From the NCBI GenBank assembly GCA_041398965.1, contig JAWKTT010000024.1, positions 1-64,000 on the forward strand: 64,000 bases of DNA, read 5' to 3'. Under the pieces are notes generated by a model that saw only the letters and a list, made by a program, of their open reading frames with translations, was not told the origin of the DNA and ran no database searches. The position numbers and the translations under genes are program-made. Shown here one piece after another: positions 1 to 8,902 of the stretch. Position 1 is the stretch's first letter. Every line of letters starts with the position of its first letter. Origin of the DNA: JAWKTT01 sp041398965. Lineage in GTDB: Bacteria > Planctomycetota > Planctomycetia > Planctomycetales > Planctomycetaceae.

Positions 1-851
1 ATGTCTCTGTTCGATCAGTCTTCCGGTTCAATACTGCGAAATGAGGGTACAACAGTTATCGCAGCCCTTTATGGCTGCCATCGAACGTGTTGACCGCGCA
101 GAATCTGCCTGTCTGCGCACATTAGTTTCTCGACTATAATCTGGCTCACACATTGGGGTATTCGCGGTGACTATTCGGGTTGAAGAGAAACCCCGCCTGG
201 GAAAGATCGGTCCCGCTGGTTGTGCTTTCTGTATAAGCAGGAATTGCGCGTGCCTTAACCGGATTAATGCTTATTATCGATGTAACTCGTTCTCGCGATC
301 GGCACGGATGTGCATTTGACAAATGCGATCATGGCGGATTTATGGAGTTGGCGGCTTATGCCAGTTGCGCAGGTTTGGTCACCGATGAGCAAGAAAAGGA
401 TTTGCCGATGACAGTGGCCCAAAGTGAACATCGTTGACTTCATGCAACGTCCTGTTGCCAGAATTCAACATGCGAAACCGAAGACAGGCTTCTGTCGGAG
501 ACGTTGCCGGTTTCTTCGAGTCGAGGCGATGACTGCGAACTCATCCGCCAAAGTCTGTCCAAGGCAATTGATTCGTTCGAGAAATACAACCCATCGTGCT
601 CACTTGGTCCTGGCGACATCACGGAAGCAAACATCATTTCGGTGCGCCGCTCCTCTGTGCTTCCGTCAGACAATGTCCCATTGGCACGCTGCCTGCTAGG
701 TATTGCCTTGCTATTGCCTCTCGTAACCCATCAATTCGAGAGCGATGTGAACACAGTGCGATGCCTCTCCGCTGTATTCGTCGAGACACTTCCCAAGAGT
801 CTTGCGCTTTGGTTTCGAGGGGCGTCGTATTTCGTGTCAAGCAGACAATCA
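1..851. other. no recognisable gene
   Basis: About 850 bases in which I see no protein family, RNA gene, repeat or convincing ribosome binding site. Short open frames around 424-913 overlap each other in several frames and give compositions unlike the window's real genes. The first clear coding signal is the signal-peptide start at 852. The stretch may hold the promoter of that gene or decayed sequence. Confidence 0.5.
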
Positions 852-2105
852 ATGGAGCTTCCCGTGATCCGATTTATCCTCTCCTTGGGAATCATCGCGA
901 CCGCGATGCTTGATTCGATACAACCCTGTTCTGCGTCCGATCCGATTCGTGATGCCAGGTTAGCTCGAATCGAACATCAACTCATATCAGACCAGCAATT
1001 GCACGAATCGCTGTCTGAATTGCTAACGCTCGGGTATGCCGCACCCGCCGAGTTGTTTGCGGTGCAGCAACGAATCGAGTTGTTGGAACGCACCCGTGTT
1101 CATCTATTCAATGACGTCGCTCTTTCGGTGCTTCCGCTTAATGAGGCTAGTCCGTCTGTGCGTGTGCTCCTTCCTGGTTTTGCAAACTATCTCTACGCGG
1201 CGGACTTCGGGGTGATTCTTATTGATCGCCCCTCGTTATCAAGTAGCGAATCGATCAGTCCGATCGTCCTAAACAACGAGCCGGCACGTAACGCACTTCA
1301 GGCGGAGCTTGCCCTTTACGCAGAACTCCGCGGAAAACTCCAGACCATCGACGACGGAAGTCTGGCTTCGGCAAATGAGATCGGACAGACGATGACACAA
1401 GAAGAACGTGTTCAACTCACGCTCGCAGCCATCGAGTCGAAGCAGGTCGTCGCAAGCCAGGACGAGTCGCCCATGGTTCAATCATCGGAAGGAGTAACAG
1501 CGGAACACCGTAAGCGGTTACCGTTGGCAATCGCCGAACTCACTTCGCAAATTGAGGGCCTGAATAACTCTTTGAAGCGCAACGAAGAGGCGCAACGATG
1601 GCATCAAACGCGATATGGTGCGTTACTGTCACTTCCTCAAGACGAAATGACTCAGCGTGAAGTCGAAGACGAACGGTTGCAAATGCAACGGTCGGCAGCG
1701 CTCGTCGCGGACGTCTCTGTTCAGATCGAGCGAGCAACGGCCCAACGGGAGTATCTGCGATTCATCAGTGATGACCGTCAACCATTTGACCGAGCTGCGG
1801 CCATGGAGATAATTACACGAATGATCGCAATCGAAGCAAACAACCGTACGTCCGAGAATCTCGCACAAGCGAATATCGAGATTGCTCAAAGACGATCCGA
1901 GGCACTGGACTCGCTGTATGCCGACGGTTACGCCACATGGCTTGAAACCGAACGGGCAAGTGTGAACTGGTTGCAGGCCAAGGGGGCGAAAGAGGGGGCG
2001 GTCCATCGCCGGGATGTGGCCGCTGCCGTCTTGAAGTTGCTCAAGCAAGAGGACACGAAGTTGCCATCACTTCGTGTCGTTACGGATTCGCTGCAATCAC
2101 CCTAA
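852..2105 (+). CDS. secreted coiled-coil protein, unknown function
   Basis: The frame is open from 504, but I place the start at ATG 852 because the next 29 residues form a signal peptide (MELPVIRF, a hydrophobic core, then a cut near CSAS). The mature protein of about 390 residues is helix-rich, with long charged stretches (around residues 120-330) rich in Glu, Gln, Arg and Leu that look like coiled coil. I recognise no enzyme motif. It probably acts in the periplasm. A small secreted protein starts 47 bases downstream on the same strand, so the two may be co-transcribed. No clear Shine-Dalgarno precedes ATG 852. The protein could be a helical adaptor of a secretion or efflux system, since a TolC-like gene lies nearby on the other strand, but that is only a guess from position. 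Confidence 0.65.
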   Translation: MELPVIRFILSLGIIATAMLDSIQPCSASDPIRDARLARIEHQLISDQQLHESLSELLTLGYAAPAELFAVQQRIELLERTRVHLFNDVALSVLPLNEASPSVRVLLPGFANYLYAADFGVILIDRPSLSSSESISPIVLNNEPARNALQAELALYAELRGKLQTIDDGSLASANEIGQTMTQEERVQLTLAAIESKQVVASQDESPMVQSSEGVTAEHRKRLPLAIAELTSQIEGLNNSLKRNEEAQRWHQTRYGALLSLPQDEMTQREVEDERLQMQRSAALVADVSVQIERATAQREYLRFISDDRQPFDRAAAMEIITRMIAIEANNRTSENLAQANIEIAQRRSEALDSLYADGYATWLETERASVNWLQAKGAKEGAVHRRDVAAAVLKLLKQEDTKLPSLRVVTDSLQSP

Positions 2106-2152
2106 TTGATAACGATTTGCACATCTCAGTCCACGAAAGAGAGAAGACTCTC

Positions 2153-2527
2153 ATGCTCAAAGCGATCAACCCACTCACTCACATCGCGATCGTTTTCGTT
2201 TTGATGTTATCCGCGTCAGCATCAGCCCAGGAGCCGGTTTATAGCCTGGACACGCTGGCTGATCATCCTTACCGATACATGCCAGCCTATGGGCATGCTT
2301 CCCAAAATCCTGGTTCACCGAAGTGGTTCGTACCGGGATATGGCTATCGCATACCCGGCTTTGGTTACCATCGGTCGCAACCGCAATTCGACAACTTCTA
2401 CCACAAAACGATTCCACACTCGCTTTCAACGAATGGGCGACTGTATTGGGAGATCGGCCGTTCGCCATGGTATTTTCCCGGTGCCCCCGAGCCAGCCCCG
2501 TTTCCGCTGCACTCCATGGGTTGGTAA
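2153..2527 (+). CDS. small secreted Tyr/Pro/Gly-rich protein
   Basis: A 124-residue protein. ATG 2153 is preferred over an upstream in-frame ATG because a GAGAAG-like ribosome site lies just before it and a signal peptide follows at once (MLKAINPLTH, hydrophobic core, cut near SASAQ). The mature part of about 100 residues is rich in Tyr, Pro, Gly, His and Trp, with phrases such as GYGYRIPGFGYH, and has no Cys pair or known domain. This composition suggests an exported structural or surface protein. It follows the coiled-coil protein on the same strand and ends 50 bases from the convergent TolC-like gene. Function unknown. Confidence 0.6.
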   Translation: MLKAINPLTHIAIVFVLMLSASASAQEPVYSLDTLADHPYRYMPAYGHASQNPGSPKWFVPGYGYRIPGFGYHRSQPQFDNFYHKTIPHSLSTNGRLYWEIGRSPWYFPGAPEPAPFPLHSMGW

Positions 2528-2577
2528 CGCAAGGGGTGACACGCCTCGGGACAACGATCGCGTCGACAACGGGCCGC

Positions 2578-4344
2578 CTATGGAGCTTGTGCCGAGAGAC
2601 TTTGAATCTCAGGTTCATTGGCGACGACTGGTGCCGTCGAAAGCCCGGTGTTCACGGACTGATACTGTAAGAGTGTCCCTGTCGCCTGCTTCAGGTTGAC
2701 TTGGGCGAGGTTGTAGGTGATTTGTGCTTGCAGGTATTCAAACTCGGCACGTCCCAGGTCTTCTTGTGCTCGCAGGATATTATCCAGAATTAGGTTTGTC
2801 GTCGTGTCTCCGTTCGGTAGTCGCTCCCATCGTTTGACGAGTTGTTCGAGTTGTGAGTCGCGAGCATTCACAACCTGTTGCTTGGAGAAGAGTTCTCGCA
2901 TCGATGTTTCAATTTCGCGAACCGCGACTTGAACTTCCAACGAGACCGTTTTCATGGTGACTTGGTACTGATGCTGTAGCTGTTGCAACTCGAATTGCCG
3001 TCGATCGTGTCGTGCTCGAGCTGCGCGATTGCTGATTGGGACTTCAAACTGTAAGCCGATCGAATAGCCGGGTCTTCCCTGGCTGAACTGGTTCCCCCAG
3101 GATTTGGCGACGTCGCCGTTTGCAGCGAGTCCGGCGATATAGGAGCTCGTCACAAGATTCAATACGGGCAACATTTCTTCCTTCGCCATGCCCATGCGAA
3201 TGGACGCGGCTCTGGTTTGTTGAATTGCCTGACTGATCTCGGGTCGATTCTGTAGAGCTTCGGTTAGAGAAGTCTGCATGTCCGCAGGGAAAATGTCGAA
3301 GGACGGGGAATCAACTGGGACGAGTTCGATGGATTGATTGTCGCCGTAGCCAGGATGATTGACGAGTGTGCGAAGCCGGTCTTCGGCGTTTTCCACTGCC
3401 GTTTTTGCTCGCGCCAAGTCCGAGCGTCGATCGGCCAGCGACGCCTCTGCGGCCTGAATCTGACTTTTGGGTGCGTCGATCTGTTGTCGCAATCGGAGTC
3501 GATCCACAATCAGTTTGGCACGTTGGTATGTGCGAAGTTTTTGCAGGAGAACTCCTCGTTCAAGGTAAAGCGCCCAGTAGGCTCGACTCACTTCCAGCAA
3601 GTGTTTCTGCAACTGACGCATCACCTCATCTTGTGACACCTCGTGATCGATCTGGGCGAGACAAATCAAACTGTTGTTGTACCACTCGCCGCTACCTCGC
3701 AGCAGCGGTTGTGTAAAGCTGAGAGCGATTCGCGAAGTCCCTTGTGAGTTAGGAACGAAGAATTGCGAGTTCGTTTCTTGCCACCCTAATCGTTGCGACA
3801 CCTCGAACTGTCCACCGGTCCGCGTGCGCTTGCGGACGCCAGCCGATCCATAGAGGTTATGGTCTTGAAAGCGATTGATGCCAGGGCCAACGGTGAGCGA
3901 ATTGCCGATCGGATCGCTGAGGTCGTCCCATTGGGTGTCAACAAAAGCGTGCCAGTCGAACGCGGCATCGGCTTCGATCACCGCGGAATGGCGAATCGGT
4001 GGTAGTTGATGAAAAACCTTGACCTGTTCTGAGTAGGCCATGGCATCGTACAACGTCTGCTCGAGTGAGATTGAGACGTCGGGAGCGTCGTGACGGAGTG
4101 AACGGGGCACCAATGGTTGCCACCAGCCGGCATCGACAGCAACGGGAAATTCCTGGGCTGCCTCGGTTTCTAACTCGACCGATTCAGCCGCATTAAGTAG
4201 TTCGTTGTACAGACCGTCATCACCGGTCACACGTATTAGCGGAGGGGCCTGCTCCAATGGCGCAGGTTGTCCCTGCACTGTCGAGCAGAGTCCCGATAAT
4301 GCAAGCGCCGAAAGAAACGCGTGAACTGGTCTTAAAGTGATCAT
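2578..4344 (-). CDS. TolC-family outer-membrane efflux protein
   Basis: A 588-residue protein of the outer membrane efflux protein (OEP/TolC) family, which forms trimeric channels through the outer membrane and periplasm for RND or ABC pumps and type I secretion. The start is set at ATG 4344, where a signal peptide begins (MITLRPVHAFLSALALSGLC); a further 14 codons upstream are open but unlikely. Two long helical repeats are visible, with typical text such as EVSRAYWALYLERG in the first and AQEDLGRAEFEYLQAQITYNLAQ in the second, plus the conserved QPLLRGSG strand. The length is above the usual 450-500 because of an extra N-terminal segment of about 100 residues. No pump or membrane-fusion gene is adjacent, so its partner and substrate cannot be told. 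Confidence 0.85.
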   Translation of the reverse strand: MITLRPVHAFLSALALSGLCSTVQGQPAPLEQAPPLIRVTGDDGLYNELLNAAESVELETEAAQEFPVAVDAGWWQPLVPRSLRHDAPDVSISLEQTLYDAMAYSEQVKVFHQLPPIRHSAVIEADAAFDWHAFVDTQWDDLSDPIGNSLTVGPGINRFQDHNLYGSAGVRKRTRTGGQFEVSQRLGWQETNSQFFVPNSQGTSRIALSFTQPLLRGSGEWYNNSLICLAQIDHEVSQDEVMRQLQKHLLEVSRAYWALYLERGVLLQKLRTYQRAKLIVDRLRLRQQIDAPKSQIQAAEASLADRRSDLARAKTAVENAEDRLRTLVNHPGYGDNQSIELVPVDSPSFDIFPADMQTSLTEALQNRPEISQAIQQTRAASIRMGMAKEEMLPVLNLVTSSYIAGLAANGDVAKSWGNQFSQGRPGYSIGLQFEVPISNRAARARHDRRQFELQQLQHQYQVTMKTVSLEVQVAVREIETSMRELFSKQQVVNARDSQLEQLVKRWERLPNGDTTTNLILDNILRAQEDLGRAEFEYLQAQITYNLAQVNLKQATGTLLQYQSVNTGLSTAPVVANEPEIQSLSAQAP

Positions 4345-4613
4345 GAACCGATTCCGTCCAAATTGACAATGCCCAAAGTCCGGCACCGCTTACATATACG
4401 GGAGTATCGTCGGAGAGATCGCTTGCGTGACTTAACGCGAATGAGCAGGGGAAGGCTGCTTGTCGTTGGAGTTCAGTCGAAGAAAGATGTCGTCATTGCT
4501 ATGCGGGTTGATCGCAGTTTGCAGTTGAGGATGATCGTGCTGGACATTCAGGCAAACAGCCACACACGATTTGTTCATCCCTCGTCCCCCGTTCCCTGAC
4601 CCCTTTTCCCGGA

Positions 4614-5747
4614 TCAATGCGAAATTCGCGAAACGAGTCCACCTGGGAGACGTCGTACGAATCGTTTCATTTCAAGAATGGTCAGCGTCGACAGCACTCG
4701 ACTTGGCTCCAACTCCAGCTGTCGCAGCACCTCGTCGATCAGAATGGGTTCGAGTGTAACGATATTGAGGACCAGTCGTTCTTGATCGTTGAGCGTCAAT
4801 TCACGGGGTGTAAGGACTGTCTCAGTCAGCGGGGCGCCGACCGACTCGTTGCGTCGTACCGGATTGAGGAGCGGACCCAAGGCTTCAAGAATGTCATCAA
4901 CATCACGAACGAGAGGAACGCCATCGCGAATGAGATCGTGACAACCTTGACTGGCCGGACAATCGATACGACCCGGAACGGCGAAAACTTCCCGGCCCTG
5001 CTCCATCGCGTGACGTACCGTGTGCATCGCTCCACTCTTGCGGTTCGCTTCGATGACGAGCACTCCCAGAGACAATCCGGAGATGATCCGGTTACGTTGC
5101 GGAAACAGACCAGCCGAGGGAGCCCTGTCGAGGGGAGACTCGGTCAGCAACGCTCCGGCTTCGCAGATTTCTTCGGAGAGCCGTTGATGTTCGGGAGGGT
5201 AAATGTTTTCGAGCCCGGTCGCACAAACGGCGATTGTGCGTCCCCCTGCTGCCAGGGCCCCACGATGAGCGGCGGCATCGATTCCCCGAGCCAGTCCGCT
5301 GATAATCGTGATCCCCGCTCGTGCCAGCGCTCCCGACAAGCGTTCCGCCTGCTGTCGACCGTACATCGTGCAGCTTCGCGAGCCGACAACCCCAATCGCC
5401 AGTTGATCCCCCTCGCGATATTCCCCCTGACAGTAAAGGACGTTCGGGGGATCACATGTCTCTTCGAGCATTGGGGGGAATTGGTCACTCCCTCGAATCA
5501 ACAGCTTGATTCCAGCCGCCTGACAACGCTTCAACTCGTTGACAGCCCGGTCACTCTGAAGTGCCCGAGTGATCTCAGCCGAGAGCTTCGGGCCGACGCC
5601 GGGGACATCAAGCAACTCTGCTCCCGAAGCCCGCAACACTCGTCCAGCCGTCTCGAAGCGTTCGAGCAACAACGTCAACATCCGTGGTCCGACCCCGTTG
5701 ACCAGATTGAGAGCTAAGATTTCGAGCAACGCATCATCATCGGCCAT
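4614..5747 (-). CDS. dprA: DNA processing protein DprA
   Basis: About 377 residues from ATG 5747 (MADDDALLEI), chosen because GAGGGCGAAG gives a ribosome site; in-frame starts at 5759 and 5786 exist. DprA binds incoming single-stranded DNA during natural transformation and loads RecA. The order is typical: an N-terminal helix-hairpin-helix-like segment (VPGVGPKLSAEI), then the Rossmann core with VVGSRSCTMYG, ISGLARGIDAAAH, AVCATGLENIYPPEH and SGLSLGVLVIEA, followed by REVFAVPGRID. A C-terminal winged-helix-like tail of about 70 residues ends the protein. It lies downstream of proS on the same strand, separated by about 195 bases. Identification is secure; a competence role in this organism is inferred from the family. 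Confidence 0.95.
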   Translation of the reverse strand: MADDDALLEILALNLVNGVGPRMLTLLLERFETAGRVLRASGAELLDVPGVGPKLSAEITRALQSDRAVNELKRCQAAGIKLLIRGSDQFPPMLEETCDPPNVLYCQGEYREGDQLAIGVVGSRSCTMYGRQQAERLSGALARAGITIISGLARGIDAAAHRGALAAGGRTIAVCATGLENIYPPEHQRLSEEICEAGALLTESPLDRAPSAGLFPQRNRIISGLSLGVLVIEANRKSGAMHTVRHAMEQGREVFAVPGRIDCPASQGCHDLIRDGVPLVRDVDDILEALGPLLNPVRRNESVGAPLTETVLTPRELTLNDQERLVLNIVTLEPILIDEVLRQLELEPSRVLSTLTILEMKRFVRRLPGGLVSRISH

Positions 5748-5781
5748 CTTCGCCCTCATCCTTCCAACACCCCTGTTTCGT

Positions 5782-5800
5782 CCCACACGCTATGTGTGGG
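5782..5800. other. short perfect hairpin upstream of dprA
   Basis: CCCACAC (5782-5788) and GTGTGGG (5794-5800) form a 7-bp stem with a 5-base loop, 35 bases upstream of the chosen dprA start. There is no T-run on either side, so it is not a convincing terminator. It may be a chance palindrome or a site in the dprA leader. Confidence 0.3.
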
Positions 5801-5942
5801 GCAAATCGCTGTGTTCGTGCTGTATCACCCTGAAGAAATTCCATTCAACGGACATCTCTGCGTGCGGAATTTGTGAGGACGCATTGAAACGATCAGGACT
5901 CAACGAACATGAATGTCCATCAAAAGGGACGTGATCCTGATC

Positions 5943-7481
5943 CTAATAGGCTTTCGCAAACACGGCTCGCTTCTTGCTCGGCAGGCCGGAGAACAGGCAA
6001 ATGCCCGGCTCGTCATCGCCGTCCAAGGGGATGCAGCGGACTGTCACCCGGAGTTCCTTCAGGAGCGCTTCGGTTGCCGGTTGTTCGTCGACGAAATGAC
6101 AGAGTGCGAAGCCACCGTGAATTTCGGCTGTCTCTTCACCACTCTCATCTTGACCGGAAGTCTTTGCGGTGAAGAACGCCTTAAACTCTTCGAGACTGTC
6201 GATTTTTCGGGTGTTTTCTTCGCGAAACTTAAGGGCCCGGTTGAACAGGTTTTGCTGGATTGCCGCCAGTGTCTCGCCGACTTGGGCGACGAACTCACTC
6301 CGATCAAGCCCCGTGTTCTCGCCAGTGTCGCGACGCCCCACGAAGACTCCGTTCTTGGCGATGTCCTTCGGCCCAATTTCGACCCGAAGGGGAACTCCCT
6401 TCTTGACATGTTGCCACTTCTTCTCGCCCCCTCGCAGGTCGCGGTCATCAATGAGGACACGCACAGGAGCCTCGGCATAGCGTTGCGATTGCAGTTCCTG
6501 TTGCAGCGACTGGCAGTAAGCCAGCACCTCGGCTCGTTCTTCGTCGTTCCGATAGATCGGGAGAATGACCACTTGCTTCGGAGCCAGTCGGGGCGGAAGA
6601 ATGAGGCCGTCGTCATCCGAATGCGTCATGATGAGTCCGCCGATCAATCGAGTCGACACCCCCCACGAGGTCGTCCATGCGAACGCTTCCTGTTCGTTTT
6701 TGTCCTGAAACTTAATCTCCTGAGCCTTAGAAAAGTTCTGACCCAAAAAGTGCGATGTCCCCGCTTGCAGAGCTTTACGGTCCTGCATCATCGCTTCGAT
6801 ACACAGAGTCATATCGGCTCCGGGGAACCGTTCTCCCTTGGTCTTCTCCCCCTTAATGACCGGCATCGCCATCCAGTTCTCGGCGAAGTCGGCATAGAGA
6901 TCGAGGATCATCTCGGTCTCTTCGATTGCTTCCTCTTTCGTCGCATGAGCTGTGTGACCCTCTTGCCAGAGGAACTCAGCCGTTCGCAAAAACAGCCGGG
7001 TTCGCAGTTCCCAACGAACGACGTTCGCCCACTGATTGATCTTAATCGGCAGGTCTCGCCACGACTGCACCCACTTGGCGTACATCACCCCGATGATCGT
7101 CTCGCTCGTCGGACGCACGATGAGCGGCTCATCCAGCGGACCGGCGGGAACGAGTCCCCCGTTTGGCCCCGGTTCGAGCCGATGGTGGGTGACAACCGCA
7201 CACTCCTTTGCAAAACCCTCGACATGCTCCGCCTCTTTCTCGAGGTAACTCTTCGGAATGAAGAGTGGGAAGTAGGCGTTCTCGTGCCCTGTCGCTTTGA
7301 ACATTCCATCGAGTGCTTGTTGGATATGCTCCCACAAAGCATACCCCCAAGGCTTGATGACCATACAGCCCCGGACCGGCGAATTCTCAGCCAGATCGGC
7401 CCCACGGACCACCTGCTGATACCATTCCGGATAGTCTTCGGAACGTGTCGGACTAATTGCATTCTTAGGAGCTTTGGCCAT
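5943..7481 (-). CDS. proS: prolyl-tRNA synthetase, archaeal/eukaryal type
   Basis: A 512-residue class II aminoacyl-tRNA synthetase that charges tRNA-Pro with proline. It has the class II motifs, including the RTRLFLRTAEFLWQEGHTAH segment (motif 2) and GGLIMTHSDDDGLILPPRLAP-type text (motif 3), then the anticodon-binding domain (PKQVVILPIYR onward) and a C-terminal domain ending in FAKAY. The short form without the bacterial editing insertion, together with the C-terminal Tyr, marks the archaeal/eukaryal-type enzyme (ProS type 3) rather than the long bacterial type. It follows ddl on the same strand with about 98 bases between. Start ATG 7481 (MAKAPKNAI) is the only sensible one. Confidence 0.96.
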   Translation of the reverse strand: MAKAPKNAISPTRSEDYPEWYQQVVRGADLAENSPVRGCMVIKPWGYALWEHIQQALDGMFKATGHENAYFPLFIPKSYLEKEAEHVEGFAKECAVVTHHRLEPGPNGGLVPAGPLDEPLIVRPTSETIIGVMYAKWVQSWRDLPIKINQWANVVRWELRTRLFLRTAEFLWQEGHTAHATKEEAIEETEMILDLYADFAENWMAMPVIKGEKTKGERFPGADMTLCIEAMMQDRKALQAGTSHFLGQNFSKAQEIKFQDKNEQEAFAWTTSWGVSTRLIGGLIMTHSDDDGLILPPRLAPKQVVILPIYRNDEERAEVLAYCQSLQQELQSQRYAEAPVRVLIDDRDLRGGEKKWQHVKKGVPLRVEIGPKDIAKNGVFVGRRDTGENTGLDRSEFVAQVGETLAAIQQNLFNRALKFREENTRKIDSLEEFKAFFTAKTSGQDESGEETAEIHGGFALCHFVDEQPATEALLKELRVTVRCIPLDGDDEPGICLFSGLPSKKRAVFAKAY

Positions 7482-7579
7482 GATCTTCGTGTGAATTCAG
7501 GTGAGTGGAACATTCCAGAAAGTCGAACGCAACATCATTTCGACGCCACGTTCCGCTGTCGCATGATAACGGACCAACC

Positions 7580-8548
7580 TCAGACTGTCCCCTCCTCGAC
7601 CGAGGGAATCCGCACGACTTCTCCCAGCGTTCTGCGGATCGTCAACTCGCACAGTTCCCCCAAGCTGAGGCCAACCTGCAAGGCCGCTTTGGGAACGAGA
7701 CTGTGATCGGTCATGCCGGGGGATGTGTTCACTTCGAGCACCCAGGGAGACAGGTTATGATCCAAGCGAATGTCGACCCGTGCAATGCCGCGTGTCCCCA
7801 AAGCTCGACAGGCTTGTCGACCCGTTTCTGCGATCTCTTGTATCACGTCATCCGAAAGGGACGAATCGAAACGGTAACGGGTGTCGTCCGAGCGATACTT
7901 GGAGGCGAAGTCGAAGTAGGAGACAGCGGTCTCGATTTGAATGATCGGCAACAAGTCATCATCGACGATGGGGACGGTCCATTCGGTTCCAGCAACGAAT
8001 CCCTCGCACAGGGCGACGGGACCGAACTGAAAGGCGACTCGAAACGCCTCGATCACCTCTTCAATGCAAGAGACAACCGAAACACCCAGGCTGGAGCCTT
8101 GCTCATCCGGTTTGATGACGAGCGGGAACCCGATCGACTCCGCGGCAACGCAAAGTTCAGTTTCCGTGTTTGATTCGTGCCCGAGAATGGCTCGGGGCGT
8201 CGCGACTCCCGCTTCCTCGAACGTCTGCTTCGCGAGCGACTTCTTAAACGCCAGTCGACTCGCGTGCTGACCACTGCCGGTGTATCGCAGACCGCGACGA
8301 TCAAGTAGTTCCTGCAACTGACCATCTTCGCCGAACGAGCCGTGCAACGCATTAAACGCGACGTCGTATTCATCGAGTGGAGCGGTCTGAAGATCGACCA
8401 AAGTTGGATCGAGCAACGTCACCCGATGCCCTCGACCTTGAAGTGCCTGAGCAACCTCTTCACCGCTCCCCAAGCTGATTTCTCGCTCCGCGCTCCTGCC
8501 GCCATAAATGACAGCAATCCGCAACCCCTCCCTGTCGTCAGTCACCAT
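7580..8548 (-). CDS. ddl: D-alanine--D-alanine ligase
   Basis: A 322-residue ATP-grasp ligase that joins two D-alanines for the peptidoglycan stem peptide in the cytoplasm. Visible family marks are the N-terminal YGGRSAEREISLGSG, HGSFGEDGQLQELLD, the ATP-grasp text VIKPDEQGSSLGVS, the metal-binding ARVDIRLD and the end motif EVNTSPGMTDHSLVPKAA. Length matches the family. It is first in a minus-strand run with proS and dprA and is divergent from the sulfite reductase gene. The presence of ddl fits the current view that Planctomycetes make peptidoglycan. Start ATG 8548 (MVTDDREGL) gives the expected N-terminus. Confidence 0.95.
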   Translation of the reverse strand: MVTDDREGLRIAVIYGGRSAEREISLGSGEEVAQALQGRGHRVTLLDPTLVDLQTAPLDEYDVAFNALHGSFGEDGQLQELLDRRGLRYTGSGQHASRLAFKKSLAKQTFEEAGVATPRAILGHESNTETELCVAAESIGFPLVIKPDEQGSSLGVSVVSCIEEVIEAFRVAFQFGPVALCEGFVAGTEWTVPIVDDDLLPIIQIETAVSYFDFASKYRSDDTRYRFDSSLSDDVIQEIAETGRQACRALGTRGIARVDIRLDHNLSPWVLEVNTSPGMTDHSLVPKAALQVGLSLGELCELTIRRTLGEVVRIPSVEEGTV

Positions 8549-8902
8549 CAGAGATGTCCTTTTTCAATTTCAAGACTTATTGCCGCTTCGCGACTCGACA
8601 CCTCCACCATTCCTCCTTGAATCTCGCCGGGACGCAGTCTGGACGACGGGGTCATCAAGTGGCCATCTGCTTTCGTCGGGAGATTGAGATTGTAACAATC
8701 GGTCATCCGGTCGATCACCCTGCTTCAGTGACAATTCGTCTGCAAGCCGGGCGACTTGAAGCGAGTCGCTCTGTCGCAAACTGGTGAAGTTCGTCTCCCC
8801 CCTTCACCCCGGACTACGGACTTGCTACAACGGGGTGATCGGCAGGCAATCGCCGTCGAGAAGCAACTTTGCGAACAGACCCACTTCAGCTCCCGAAAAC
8901 TC
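8549..8902. other. divergent intergenic region ddl / sulfite reductase
   Basis: About 350 bases between two divergent genes. The short frames here have no recognisable product. It must carry the promoters of ddl (leftward) and the sulfite reductase (rightward), but I could not pick a clear -35/-10 pair, operator or riboswitch. Confidence 0.4.

Noticed and set aside
4617..5717. 366-codon open frame opposite dprA
   Set aside because: DprA motifs are clear on the minus strand; the plus-strand frame is a shadow.
5913..7706. 597-codon open frame on the plus strand
   Set aside because: It lies opposite proS, which has all class II synthetase motifs; the plus-strand translation has no family features and is an antisense shadow.
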